Assembly: GCA_002418985.1 (NCBI GenBank)
Contig: DIFE01000164.1
Coordinates: 1 to 48,105 of the forward strand
Direction of reading: 5' to 3'
Origin: Deltaproteobacteria bacterium UBA5756
GTDB taxonomy: Bacteria > Desulfobacterota > Syntrophorhabdia > Syntrophorhabdales > Syntrophorhabdaceae
Length of the DNA stretch: 48,105 bases
In this document: in pieces, positions 25,727 through 33,895 of the stretch
Position numbering within the stretch: the first letter of the stretch is position 1
Layout of the letters: every line of letters begins with the position of its first letter
Program-made: the position numbers and the translations under genes
Notes under the pieces: generated by a model
Databases searched by the model: none
Told to the model about the DNA's origin: nothing
What the model saw: the letters and a program-made list of their open reading frames with translations, nothing else

Positions 25727-26702
25727 AGCATAACGATATTTATCATCATCCCGTACCTTACGTCACTTTTCATGGAGTACCCGACTCGATCACCACGACC
25801 AAGGACCACATGAACCAGGACGAGACTATAGCGGAAATAAAGTTGAACGAACTGGGTTTCAGAATCGAAAAAGCGCTTCTCAAGAGCAAACCGCCTGCAG
25901 AAATAAGGGTCTTTGTCCTCGGCAGTTCCACCATATTTAATGGGATACCGCTTACGATGAGCATTCCCGGACAGATTGAAACCTGCTTTCGCAAGAACGG
26001 AATGGATAATGTTCAGGTTTACAACTTCGGCTTTGTCAGTTCTGTATCCGGCCAGGAACTTTCTCTTCTTGTCCATCTTCTATCGAGTTACGAACCCGAT
26101 GTCGTGGTCGTATATAACGGTGGGAACGACGTCTGTTTGCCGACCAACTTTGATCCACGCCCGGGATTCCCCTACAACTTTTTTGCCTATGAGTCAGCAA
26201 TGCGGAGAATTCGCCACGAAATCGTAAGCAATCGATTTGAATGGGTCCTTGAAGGCAACGGTTTGGACTACGATCTCGGAACGCTGAGGACGTCTTGCGG
26301 CTACGGGACCGAGGAGTGGGAGATGGATATTGCTGTAAAATACATCGAGAACACGCTAAAAATGGCGCGTTTTGCCCGAGGGTGCGGTTTCAAGCTTTTT
26401 ACGTTTCTCGAGCCGATCCTTTTCTAAAAGACCCCCTTGTGGGAAAAGAGAAAGACATTCCCACCACATGCTACGGCATCGTGGGGTTTCACCACTATGT
26501 AATGAGACAATACGAAAGGATCAGACGCATGCTGGAATACCTGCAAAACACAGAAACCGACACCAGAGTCACGCTGACAGATTTGTCTTTAATCTTCCAG
26601 GGTTATGATCGTGACATCTATTGGGATTTTCGCCATGTTAACAACGAGGGTAACCGTTACATTGCCGAAAGTATCTACGCCTATTTGCAGGCCTCTCCCT
26701 GA
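25723..26702 (+). pseudogene. SGNH/GDSL-type hydrolase, split by a -1 frameshift
   Basis: Starts at TTG 25723 (TTGA overlap with the previous stop) with GGAGG 7 nt upstream, which settles the unusual start. Frame one ends at 26427 after TFLEPILF. The following codons in the -1 frame (LKDPLVGKEKDI...) continue the protein to 26702. Joined, about 326 residues carry the SGNH blocks: nucleophile block VLGSSTIFNG (Ser about 69), GGND near 134 and the terminal D-x-x-H in WDFRHVNNEGN. Such enzymes are esterases or acyl-transfer enzymes, often in sugar-modifying clusters. Coupling to the OGT-like gene suggests editing of an acylated glycan (inference). The break lies in CTTTTCTAAAA; a lost base, a sequencing error, or slippage of the Phe tRNA at TTC-TAA are all possible. 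Confidence 0.8.
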
Positions 26703-26767
26703 TCTGACGCAACATACCCCGTCGTATATCAGACAGTCCACACTTTGATCAAGCAAGCGGGCCCCTT

Positions 26768-27034
26768 GACGCGTCACGGGCTTCCATTTTTGAACCCCAT
26801 TGCCTCGAAAACGGGCTGGAGTTCAAACTCCTTCAATTTCTGATGGCCAATTATGGACTAATATACCGCCGTCAACAACTCATGGACAGGATCTACCCCG
26901 ACGAGCGTATCGTCAGCGAACGTACCATCGACAGCCATATCAAAAAACTCCGGAGAAAGATAGAATCCGCCAACCCCGACGCAAGCCTCATCCATGCGGT
27001 GTACTCGGTAGGGTACAAGTTCGAACCCGGGTAG
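26768..27034 (+). pseudogene. Remnant of an OmpR/PhoB-type response regulator (DNA-binding domain only)
   Basis: The frame open from 26708 encodes, from about 26768, a full winged-helix effector domain: LENGLEFKLLQFLMANYG, then RRQQLMDRIYP, the recognition helix ERTIDSHIKKLRRKIE, and the wing VYSVGYKFEPG at the stop. No receiver domain precedes it, and there is no plausible start codon upstream of the internal ATG 26843, which would cut off the first part of the domain. It is therefore a 5'-truncated fragment, probably left after a deletion or rearrangement at the border between the glycan block and fdhD. Translation from a non-standard start cannot be excluded. Confidence 0.7.
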
Positions 27035-27476
27035 GAAACAGAAGAAAAATACCTGTCTCACGTTTACCCCGTAACAAACGGGGCCCGCTTTGCCCTTCGG
27101 GCTCGCTGGAAGCATAAAAGAGAGCAAAGGGAGAAAGGCAGAAACCTTTCCCGGGAATTTGAGAATACTGAAATTCCCGGGAATCTTCGATCCCGCTGCG
27201 CGGGAAAATAAAGAACCTGATATTTCGCTCAAACCTGTCCCACAATGATGACCACCACCCTCAATATCAATAGTGAATCCCCGCCGAAGGCGTGCAAAGT
27301 GCGGCCTGATCCGTGTCTTCTCCGGATCTGGACGCAATTCTTTTAAGGCTTCCTCCCCATCCTCTATTTTATGCCTCCAGTGCAACCCCAAAAAAAAGGG
27401 GGGGGTGGAACGGGTCCCGCCTGATGCGACGCCTGATGCGGGATAAACGTGAGACTAGCTTTTGGCGGGTCTTGCT
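27035..27476. other. Non-coding stretch with palindrome and homopolymer runs
   Basis: About 440 nt without a believable gene. It holds the palindrome at 27148-27183, an A8-G8 run near 27390-27406 and a short direct repeat (GCCTGATGCG twice) near 27420-27441. No promoter was recognised. Confidence 0.5.
27148..27183. repeat. Perfect inverted repeat, 13-bp arms
   Basis: TTCCCGGGAATTT and AAATTCCCGGGAA flank a 10-nt loop; each arm contains the 10-bp palindrome TTCCCGGGAA. It could be a regulator-binding site, a terminator-like stem or an old recombination scar. No T-run follows. Confidence 0.7.
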
Positions 27477-28277
27477 TCAGGGGATCAGGCGTTCGGGATG
27501 GGTGAAGACGTTTCCCCGATCGTCTCTTAAAGATCCGACCAGGGTGATGCCGATGGCCTCAGCCACCTGTATGGCAAGTGAGGTGGCGGCTGATACACCG
27601 GTCAGGATTTCGGCTCTCAGTCTGGCTGTCTTCATTACCATTTCATAGCTGAGCCGTGAACTCAGATGGACGATGGCCGCCTCGCGGATCTTTCCCTCCA
27701 GGAGTATCTTGCCGATGGCCTTGTCGAGGGCGTTGTGCCTGCCGACATCTTCGGCGAAAGACAAAAAGTTACCTTCTCCATCGAAAATCGAGGCCGCATG
27801 CGTACCACCCGTAGAGCGATGAGCAACCTGCCTTTCGACCATCATCCGCTGCATCGGGAAGAGTTCTGAGAAATCGACGGTTATCGTCTTCTCTATTCTC
27901 TCTATGGATCTCGTCAGGTCATCGATCATATCCGAGCCGCAAATGCCGCAGCTTGAATAACTGATGAACCGTTTTTGCTTCCCGGGAAGCGGTCCTTTCT
28001 TTCTCTTTGCTTCGCTCAAATAGATATTTATCTTGTTGGCTGAGATATCACTGCAATAATTGGCACCGTCCACGTCATCCATAGACTGGATTACACCATC
28101 AGTAAAACAAATCCCCAGAGCAAGCGGTGTCTCCTCTCCCGGCAGGCGCATCGTCATATATAGCGGCTCATTGTCGATATATATCTCAAGCGGTTCCTCC
28201 ACGGCAACCGTCTCACTCACGGGGGTCTTCTCATGACGTGAATACTTCACCACAGGAACCTCAAGCACATTCGTCAC
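27477..28277 (-). CDS. fdhD: Formate dehydrogenase accessory sulfurtransferase FdhD
   Basis: 266 residues. FdhD takes sulfur from a cysteine desulfurase and places it on the molybdenum/tungsten bis-MGD cofactor, which makes formate dehydrogenase active. The sulfur-carrying loop is intact: SYSSCGICGS with Cys110 and Cys113. The family blocks RSTGGTHAA and EDVGRHNALDKAIG are present, and the C-terminal TGVSAATSLAIQVAEAIGITLVG is typical. Translation starts at GTG 28277, preceded by AGGAGG at 6 nt. It is a single gene between two unrelated blocks. Its presence implies a Mo/W formate dehydrogenase elsewhere in the genome, consistent with an anaerobic or syntrophic lifestyle (inference). Confidence 0.96.
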   Translation of the reverse strand: MTNVLEVPVVKYSRHEKTPVSETVAVEEPLEIYIDNEPLYMTMRLPGEETPLALGICFTDGVIQSMDDVDGANYCSDISANKINIYLSEAKRKKGPLPGKQKRFISYSSCGICGSDMIDDLTRSIERIEKTITVDFSELFPMQRMMVERQVAHRSTGGTHAASIFDGEGNFLSFAEDVGRHNALDKAIGKILLEGKIREAAIVHLSSRLSYEMVMKTARLRAEILTGVSAATSLAIQVAEAIGITLVGSLRDDRGNVFTHPERLIP

Positions 28278-28367
28278 CGTGAACCTCCTAGCCTAGAATA
28301 TAAGAAAAGTGTCAAAGTTTCAAGACAGAAGAAAGTCGCGGGTTCCCGGTTGCAGTGAATTCCTGCA

Positions 28368-28396
28368 CCCATGACCTATAACCCATAACCTATTAC
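28368..28396. repeat. Short heptamer array (CCTATAA-type)
   Basis: Four imperfect 7-nt units (CCATGA, CCTATAA, CCCATAA, CCTATTA) just after flgL. The same heptamer family occurs at 39253-39321. Confidence 0.55.
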
Positions 28397-28402
28397 CGGC
28401 TT

Positions 28403-30223
28403 CTAGTTCAGGTAGTTAAGAATACTGATGGACTGCATCTTTGAGAAGGCTGCCAGGAGTGTCTGGTATGTGTTGAGGAGCACCTGGAATTCCGTGCCCA
28501 ACTGGGCGGTGTCGGCGCCGGTTAGCTCTAATTGTTCTTCCTCGATGCGGTTCTTTTTCGTTGTATTGTTCTCGATGAGCATCTCCGCCTGGGTGCCTTC
28601 GAACGCGATGATGGCATTGTTCTTTACGGTCGATGAGCGGGCCGCATCGATGTAGCCGATGTTTTTGGAAACCCAGGTTGAATTCCCGGCTTCGAAGGCA
28701 TCTTTGAAGTTCTTGAGGACTTCGAATATACTGAGGTCTTTTACCTGGAAGGAGTCATTTGCCGTAAGGGGGGTGTCCGCGGTGCCGAAGGCGAATTTTA
28801 TGCGGTTGTTTGTTGCATTCGGCACGCCCGACCCGTCTATGAACATGCCCGCGTCATAGTCGCCTGTATCGGTAGTGCCATTACTCACCACGGAATCGGC
28901 ATTGTTGAAACCGAGAACTCCCGCCGCAGTCGAACCGGCGTTCGACCAGTTGAGAGTGACGACTGCACCGGTGTTGTTCGTGATGGCGAATTTCCGCGCC
29001 GAGGCATCGTAACCGACTGAATAGCCTGCGCCGAGCTGGGTCTGGATCTGCGTTGCAAGGGCAGCTCCCGTGTATGTCCCGTTTGCGAGGGTCACCGCCG
29101 TCCCGTTTCGGTAGAATGTGTTGTTCGTCGCGTCTATGACGATGTCCCCGGTTGTGGTATCCGCTCCGCCCGTGCTGACGGACATTGCCGCGGACCATGT
29201 CGTGCCGCCGTCTGTCGAATAGGAGTACGTCGCCCGTGATGCCAGCGCTCCCGTCGTGGCTCCACCCGCAACGATCTTCACCATAAAGGCCTTTCTTCCC
29301 GTGTCGAGATCGCTCAACTCCGTTTCACCGGCGCCCACAACAGAATCGACGGCGTCGAAACCAAGCACACCGGCTGCCGTTGCGCCTGCGTTCGACCAGT
29401 TGAAGGTTACCGGACCCGCCGTATTGTTCGTAATCACAAACTTGCGCGTCGTGGAATCGAAGGCGACAGAATAATCCGCTCCGAGCCGGGTCTGTATCTC
29501 CTGCGCAAGGGTATTGCCCGTATATGTTCCAGCCGTCAGATTGACGGCCGCACCATTCACATACATCGTTCGGTTAGCCGCGGTCAAAATGTAGGCAAAA
29601 CTGTCCGTGTTTGAATATATGTCCCCCTGGTACGCATTGCTGACGCTGCCGAAGGCGATCTTCGAGGTACTGTAGAGGGCTTCCCTGCCGGACAGACCGA
29701 ATTTCCCCAGTTGAGATTCATCGACATAAATGCTGTTCGCATCCTCACCGCGGGCAGAGACGTTGTATGTCACCGAATAATCGTTGTTCAGTCGGAATGG
29801 TGCGCTGTCGGCCTGCTGCCCTCCGAAGATGTAGGTATTGCCCAGCTTCATATTGCCGACCGTCACGAGATGTTCGATTATTCCCTTGAGTTCCTCGACA
29901 TAGGACTGGCGCAGACTCGTATCGGCCGTGCCGTAGCCGTTTGCCATCTGACTGAGCGTCGAAAGCTGGGCGTCAATGCTCGACAGGGAAGTATCATACA
30001 TGCCGACGAGGGTCTTCAGGCGCTGAAGATTGTCGTTGAACTGGGCCCCCAGACTGAGCTGCGCATCATACTCGACGGACCGTGCAAAGATAAGGGGATC
30101 ATCCGAAGGTGTGTTGATATTCTTTTGTGTGGCTATCTTCTTTTCAATGTCCGTGACCTGCTGGCCCACCTTGTTGATGCAGGACTGGAAAAGCCTGTAT
30201 CTCATGGTTTCCGATATTCTCAT
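28403..30223 (-). CDS. flgL: Hook-filament junction protein FlgL (HAP3), enlarged
   Basis: 606 residues, about twice the 300 usual for enterobacterial FlgL. The N-terminus (MRISETMRYRLFQSCINKVG, then KNINTPSDDP) and the C-terminal helix (LLNTYQTLLAAFSKMQS) are typical FlgL/flagellin D0-D1 helices. The extra length lies in the middle. Two copies of an about 84-residue segment, at 214-297 and 364-447, share GTYTG..LA..IQT.LGA.YSV, then KF.ITNNT, NWSNAG.TAAGVLGF, and resemble the flagellin 'hook IN' repeat. It forms the last junction ring between hook and filament. Overlaps flgK by 4 nt (ATGA). Last gene of the flgF-L operon; also reachable from the sigma28 promoter inside flgJ. Confidence 0.93.
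   Translation of the reverse strand: MRISETMRYRLFQSCINKVGQQVTDIEKKIATQKNINTPSDDPLIFARSVEYDAQLSLGAQFNDNLQRLKTLVGMYDTSLSSIDAQLSTLSQMANGYGTADTSLRQSYVEELKGIIEHLVTVGNMKLGNTYIFGGQQADSAPFRLNNDYSVTYNVSARGEDANSIYVDESQLGKFGLSGREALYSTSKIAFGSVSNAYQGDIYSNTDSFAYILTAANRTMYVNGAAVNLTAGTYTGNTLAQEIQTRLGADYSVAFDSTTRKFVITNNTAGPVTFNWSNAGATAAGVLGFDAVDSVVGAGETELSDLDTGRKAFMVKIVAGGATTGALASRATYSYSTDGGTTWSAAMSVSTGGADTTTGDIVIDATNNTFYRNGTAVTLANGTYTGAALATQIQTQLGAGYSVGYDASARKFAITNNTGAVVTLNWSNAGSTAAGVLGFNNADSVVSNGTTDTGDYDAGMFIDGSGVPNATNNRIKFAFGTADTPLTANDSFQVKDLSIFEVLKNFKDAFEAGNSTWVSKNIGYIDAARSSTVKNNAIIAFEGTQAEMLIENNTTKKNRIEEEQLELTGADTAQLGTEFQVLLNTYQTLLAAFSKMQSISILNYLN
28883..29134 (-). repeat. FlgL internal repeat, copy B
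   Basis: Encodes FlgL residues 364-447. It matches copy A (29333-29584) over the GTYTG...VLGF block with a period of 150 codons. Confidence 0.85.
29333..29584 (-). repeat. FlgL internal repeat, copy A
   Basis: Encodes FlgL residues 214-297. Partner of copy B; DNA similarity is visible as well as protein similarity, implying fairly recent duplication. Confidence 0.85.
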
Positions 30224-31620
30224 CTTCCTATCTCCATAAGGGCGGTCATCAGGGTATCGGCGGTATTGATGAGGCGGGCCGCGGCCTGGTAGGCATACTG
30301 GAATTTAATAAGGTTGGACATCTCCTCATCTATCGATACACCGGAGATGCTTTCCCTCTGGTTGGATACCATATTCATAAGGTTTTGATGATATTCGGAA
30401 AGGTTCTGCGCGTTCTGCGAAAGGTTTCCGATGGTGCTGGCAATCGACGCCGTGTACGTCACATAGGTGGTTGTCGCACCTCCGATTGTCACGTCGGCAC
30501 TGCCCAGATCGGCAATTGCGAGGGCTATGTCGTTGTTGGTCAAGTTTGATGCCAGGGATGTCACGGCGATATAATTCACATCCGTTTTGATCTCGTCGCT
30601 GAGATCGAGATTCGCCGCGTAATCCCGGGTCATGTTCTCGAAGAAATTGACCCCCGTCGTCCCGCCCGCATTGTAGCCCGTGCCATGGATGGCGTTTACC
30701 TCCGTCATGAGGGATTGGGCGAGGTCATTGACGTCGTCAATGAAGGTACCCAGCTGGGTGTCCCTCAGATCTACAAGGCTTTTGAGCGTTCCCCCGCTGA
30801 TTTTATTTGTGATATCCACCGAGTAAACGGAATTGCCCTGCCAGTACACGTGATAGAAATTGTCCGCGCCGGTCTTTTCTGCGGAGAGTTCGTAGATGTT
30901 TCCTTTCTCGACAAGGCTCTTCCCGTCCGTCGTCATGACTGTCAACCCGCCGTTTTCGTCTTCAAAATACTGCAGGTTCAGTTTTCCCGACAGTTCCTGT
31001 AGCGCTGACAGCCTCTGGCTGGCAAAGCCTGCGGCTTCGCTTCCGCCCGCTGAGGATTCATAGGTTTTCTTATTCAACTCGGCGATGGAGGCAAGCAGAT
31101 TATTGATCTCGGTAACCTGATTTGCCACGTTGTTATCGGTTTCGATCTGGAGCGTCCTCAACTCGTTGTATGTATTGCGGATGCTCTCACAGAGGTTGGT
31201 AGCCTTCGTCGCCACATCCAGACGGGCAACACCGCTCAAAGGATCGGCGGACAGGCTCTGCCAGGAATTGAAGAAGGCGGTAATGTTCGATGTAAGCTGA
31301 GAATTGTTTTCGTCGAGGACACTTTCGATTCGGGAAAAGAATTTTGCGTATGTCTTCTGTTCTTCCATGGACGTGCATTGCTTCGCGACGGAGTATTCGA
31401 GAAACTTGTCATAATAGCTCATCACCTTCTCAATTCTGACCCCGTTCCCCATGATAAGCCCGGAATCGGTCATTACGGCATCGGCTTCCGTCAGCACCGC
31501 CTCCTGGCGTGCATAGCCTTTCGTATTCACGTTTGCAATATTATTCGACAAGACCTGCAACGACGTCTGCTGGGCAAAAAGGGCGTTTCTAGCGATATTA
31601 AGGATAGAGGTGATACCCAT
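30220..31620 (-). CDS. flgK: Hook-filament junction protein FlgK (HAP1)
   Basis: 466 residues. FlgK forms the first junction ring on the hook. The N-terminal axial-protein signature is clear (MGITSILNIARNALFAQQ, then VLSNNIANVNTKGYARQE), as is the C-terminal one (SGVSIDEEMSNLIKFQYAY, AARLINTADTLMTALMEIG). The central domain (SSAGGSEAAGF..., VNAIHGTGYNAGG) is of normal length for a compact FlgK. AAAGG lies upstream of ATG 31620. It follows flgN by 18 nt and overlaps flgL by 4 nt, so the two junction proteins are translationally coupled. Exported by the flagellar type III apparatus with the help of FlgN. Confidence 0.96.
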   Translation of the reverse strand: MGITSILNIARNALFAQQTSLQVLSNNIANVNTKGYARQEAVLTEADAVMTDSGLIMGNGVRIEKVMSYYDKFLEYSVAKQCTSMEEQKTYAKFFSRIESVLDENNSQLTSNITAFFNSWQSLSADPLSGVARLDVATKATNLCESIRNTYNELRTLQIETDNNVANQVTEINNLLASIAELNKKTYESSAGGSEAAGFASQRLSALQELSGKLNLQYFEDENGGLTVMTTDGKSLVEKGNIYELSAEKTGADNFYHVYWQGNSVYSVDITNKISGGTLKSLVDLRDTQLGTFIDDVNDLAQSLMTEVNAIHGTGYNAGGTTGVNFFENMTRDYAANLDLSDEIKTDVNYIAVTSLASNLTNNDIALAIADLGSADVTIGGATTTYVTYTASIASTIGNLSQNAQNLSEYHQNLMNMVSNQRESISGVSIDEEMSNLIKFQYAYQAAARLINTADTLMTALMEIGR

Positions 31621-31638
31621 ATGCTGCCTTTCTCCGGA

Positions 31639-32070
31639 CTAGATTACTTTTGAGAGGAGTACGGAAGAGAGGTCCTCTCTCTTTTTCCCGTAGCCCGTTC
31701 CACCGATATGGCCGATAACGTTCTCTATCGACGACCTGACATGATCGATGGAGAAGGAGAGAAGCTTCATGTTCTTGTCCATGGCAGTTTTGATCTCTTT
31801 CATCACCACGGCCAGCTTGCCGTTCAGGGATTGCATGGTCATGTCTGAGACGATGGCTTCCCTGTCCTCGGCACCCTCCAGCAGCTTTTCCTTTTCCGCT
31901 TTCAGGTATTCGAGTTTTCTCAGTATCTCTTCCTTCTTGTTGTTGCCTGCGATTATGCCATCCAGTGAAAAGGAAATGATGGCGTCGCGCTCCATCTGAA
32001 GTGCCGTCAGAAACTCCTTCAGCGTTTTCTCCTCTCTCTTCGTCATCTCGATGATGGCACCGACAACCAT
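31639..32070 (-). CDS. flgN: FlgN-like export chaperone for FlgK/FlgL
   Basis: 143 residues, almost entirely helical, in the FlgN family: N-terminal KTLKEFLTALQMERDAIISF, a hinge NKKEEILRKLEYLKAEKEKLL, and a C-terminal helix ending in SVLLSKVI. FlgN holds FlgK and FlgL in the cytoplasm and delivers them to the export gate. Its ATG (32070) overlaps the flgM stop by one base, and flgK follows immediately, the common flgM-flgN-flgK-flgL order. A start at the second Met (32046) is possible. Confidence 0.85.
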   Translation of the reverse strand: MVVGAIIEMTKREEKTLKEFLTALQMERDAIISFSLDGIIAGNNKKEEILRKLEYLKAEKEKLLEGAEDREAIVSDMTMQSLNGKLAVVMKEIKTAMDKNMKLLSFSIDHVRSSIENVIGHIGGTGYGKKREDLSSVLLSKVI

Positions 32071-32378
32071 TACAGTAACTCGTCCAGAATATTGTTTTTG
32101 AGTATGCTTCGGGCGACGATTTCACCTCTGGCGTTGTACGTCCCGTCCTCGATTGACTGCCTGAGGCTCTCGACGCGCTCTTCCCGGATGGCAGGCTGTA
32201 CCTTGGCCTTCTGTGCCAGGCGGTCGACCTCCTGCTTCCTGGATGAGAGCTCGACCCTGTCGTAGCTAGCGCCCTGGTCCTTTCTCTGTTCTACGGAAAG
32301 ATCCTTCTGCGGCTTTACCTGGGAAGTCTTGACAAGGCTGTCAAGCAGGTCGGGCTTATTGCCATTTTGGATTTTCAT
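32070..32378 (-). CDS. flgM: Anti-sigma28 factor FlgM
   Basis: 102 residues. FlgM binds FliA (sigma28) until hook completion, when it is exported and late genes turn on. The N-terminal half is polar and unfolded-like. The C-terminal sigma-binding half shows the family pattern (RVELSSRKQEVDRLAQKAK, VESLRQSIEDGTYNARGEIVARSIL). The ribosome-binding site GAGGAGGT lies 5 nt before ATG 32378. It has its own sigma28 promoter at 32407-32433 inside flgJ, giving the usual feedback loop in which sigma28 makes its own inhibitor. It overlaps flgN by one base. Confidence 0.93.
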   Translation of the reverse strand: MKIQNGNKPDLLDSLVKTSQVKPQKDLSVEQRKDQGASYDRVELSSRKQEVDRLAQKAKVQPAIREERVESLRQSIEDGTYNARGEIVARSILKNNILDELL

Positions 32379-32390
32379 GGTACACCTCCT

Positions 32391-32738
32391 CTATCGCTTA
32401 CCGGTATTATCGCCGCTTCGGGAAATAACTTTAGCACTTTCCCTTTCGGAATATTTCATCAGCATTTCCTTGATTCCCACACCTTTTTCTGCAAGGAAAT
32501 CGGCCACTTTTTCATAAACCATGGCCATGTATGTCTCTTCGGCATACCCCTTCTTTGTCATCTTCGTCGTTTTTTCAAGGTGCTTAAGCATGCTGTACAA
32601 CATAAAGGATTCGAAATTCTGGCAGACTTTCTCCCTGTCGGCCTCGGATGAATCGGATAGATTGCGCTCCATCTTGATATCCCCCATAGAAATTGTCGGC
32701 TGCAGCCCCATCGTAACGGATTTTACACCCTCAGACAT
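32391..32738 (-). CDS. flgJ: Rod-binding protein FlgJ, N-terminal domain only
   Basis: 115 residues corresponding to the rod-binding half of FlgJ: REKVCQNFESFMLYSMLKHLEKT, then YAEETYMAMVYEKVADFLAEKGVGI. The C-terminal muramidase domain of enterobacterial FlgJ is absent, as in many non-enteric bacteria where a separate enzyme cuts the cell wall. It sits between flgI (18 nt upstream) and flgM (12 nt downstream). Its 3' end also contains the flgM sigma28 promoter. Confidence 0.88.
   Translation of the reverse strand: MSEGVKSVTMGLQPTISMGDIKMERNLSDSSEADREKVCQNFESFMLYSMLKHLEKTTKMTKKGYAEETYMAMVYEKVADFLAEKGVGIKEMLMKYSERESAKVISRSGDNTGKR
32407..32433 (-). promoter_or_regulatory. sigma28 (FliA) promoter of flgM-flgN-flgK-flgL, inside flgJ
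   Basis: Minus-strand TAAAGTTA, 11-nt spacer, GGCGATAA (7/8 and 7/8 to consensus). Predicted start near 32400, 22 nt before ATG of flgM. It lies in the last 45 nt of flgJ. Confidence 0.85.
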
Positions 32739-32756
32739 GTCGAATGATCCCCCTCC

Positions 32757-33884
32757 CTATATGACCTCAAGTTCTGCGTGAAGAGCCCCCGAGGCCTTGA
32801 TAGTTTGCAGGATCGTTATGACATCCCGGGTCGAAATCCCGGTGGCATTGAGGGCGTTGACCAGTTCACGTATCGAGACGCCGGACTCCAGGAGATAGAA
32901 CTTCCCCCGGTCTTCACGGACCTTGATCTGCGTATCGGGCGTCACCACCGTCTGACCCTGGCCAAAAGGCATCGGCTGGCTCACGCGGGCGTCCTCCTTA
33001 ACCTGGACACTGATGTTGCCGTGAGATATGACGACCGTTGAAACCTGGACGTTCTCACCGATTACCACCGTTCCCGTCTTTTCATCTACAACGATCTTCG
33101 CCTGCATATCGGTCTTGATGTCGAGATTTTCCACAATGGACAGAAATTTCACGGGGTTGTCCCTCATTTCCCCCGGTATTCTGACGTTGATCGTCCCTGC
33201 GTCTTTCGCGTGGGCAGAATCACGGAAAGTCTCATTTATCCGGTCGGCCACCCTGCGGGCATTCGTAAAATCAGGCATCTTCAGGGCGATCATTATAGCC
33301 TCGCCCTTGTAGTCTTCCGACGGGACCTCGCGCTCTATGGTCGCGCCATTGGCTATCCTGCCTGCTGTCGGATGGTTTTTCTGTACCGAAGCACCCTGCC
33401 CCGATGCCAGAAAACCGCCGACAACGATGGGACCCTGCGCCATGGCGTAGACTGCGCCGTCGGCTCCCTTGAGCGGCGTTGCCACGAGGACGCCCCCTTC
33501 GATACTCTTTGCATCTCCTATCGAAGCGATGGTTACGTCGATCTTGCTGCCTATCCGGGCAAAGGGAGGCAGATTGCAGGTGACCATGACCGCGGCGACA
33601 TTGTTGACCTTCGTCGATTTGGGATCGACCCTGATTCCCATGGTTTCGAGCATATTGGCAAGGGACTGGTTCGTAAAGATCGTGTTCGATTTATCCCCGG
33701 TACCGGCAAGACCGGTGACCAGTCCGTAACCGATCAGCTGATTGCTTCTAGCGCCGTTGATGTAACCCATCTCCTTGATGCGGGCCGCATCGGCCATGCC
33801 AGCCATGAACAGAAGGAAGGCAGCGATGAAGAACACCATGCATACTACTATCGTGCTCCGATGAACGCGTTCGCGATAGGTCAT
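32757..33884 (-). CDS. flgI: Flagellar P-ring protein FlgI
   Basis: 375 residues from ATG 33884, which has GAGGGAG 7 nt upstream; upstream in-frame starts (to 33935) lie in the flgH end and lack such a site. A Sec signal peptide (hydrophobic VVCMVFFIAAFLLFMAGM, cleaved near ADA-ARIKEM) is followed by the conserved start of the mature protein (RIKEMGYINGARSNQLIGYGLVTGLAGTGD in part). Family blocks IGSKIDVTIASIGDAKSIEGG, GPIVVGGF and TGISTRDVITILQTIKASGALHAEL at the C-terminus are all present. FlgI forms the peptidoglycan-level bushing around the rod, built with the chaperone FlgA. It follows flgH by 11 nt. Confidence 0.96.
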   Translation of the reverse strand: MTYRERVHRSTIVVCMVFFIAAFLLFMAGMADAARIKEMGYINGARSNQLIGYGLVTGLAGTGDKSNTIFTNQSLANMLETMGIRVDPKSTKVNNVAAVMVTCNLPPFARIGSKIDVTIASIGDAKSIEGGVLVATPLKGADGAVYAMAQGPIVVGGFLASGQGASVQKNHPTAGRIANGATIEREVPSEDYKGEAIMIALKMPDFTNARRVADRINETFRDSAHAKDAGTINVRIPGEMRDNPVKFLSIVENLDIKTDMQAKIVVDEKTGTVVIGENVQVSTVVISHGNISVQVKEDARVSQPMPFGQGQTVVTPDTQIKVREDRGKFYLLESGVSIRELVNALNATGISTRDVITILQTIKASGALHAELEVI

Positions 33885-33895
33885 GTTTGTCTCCC

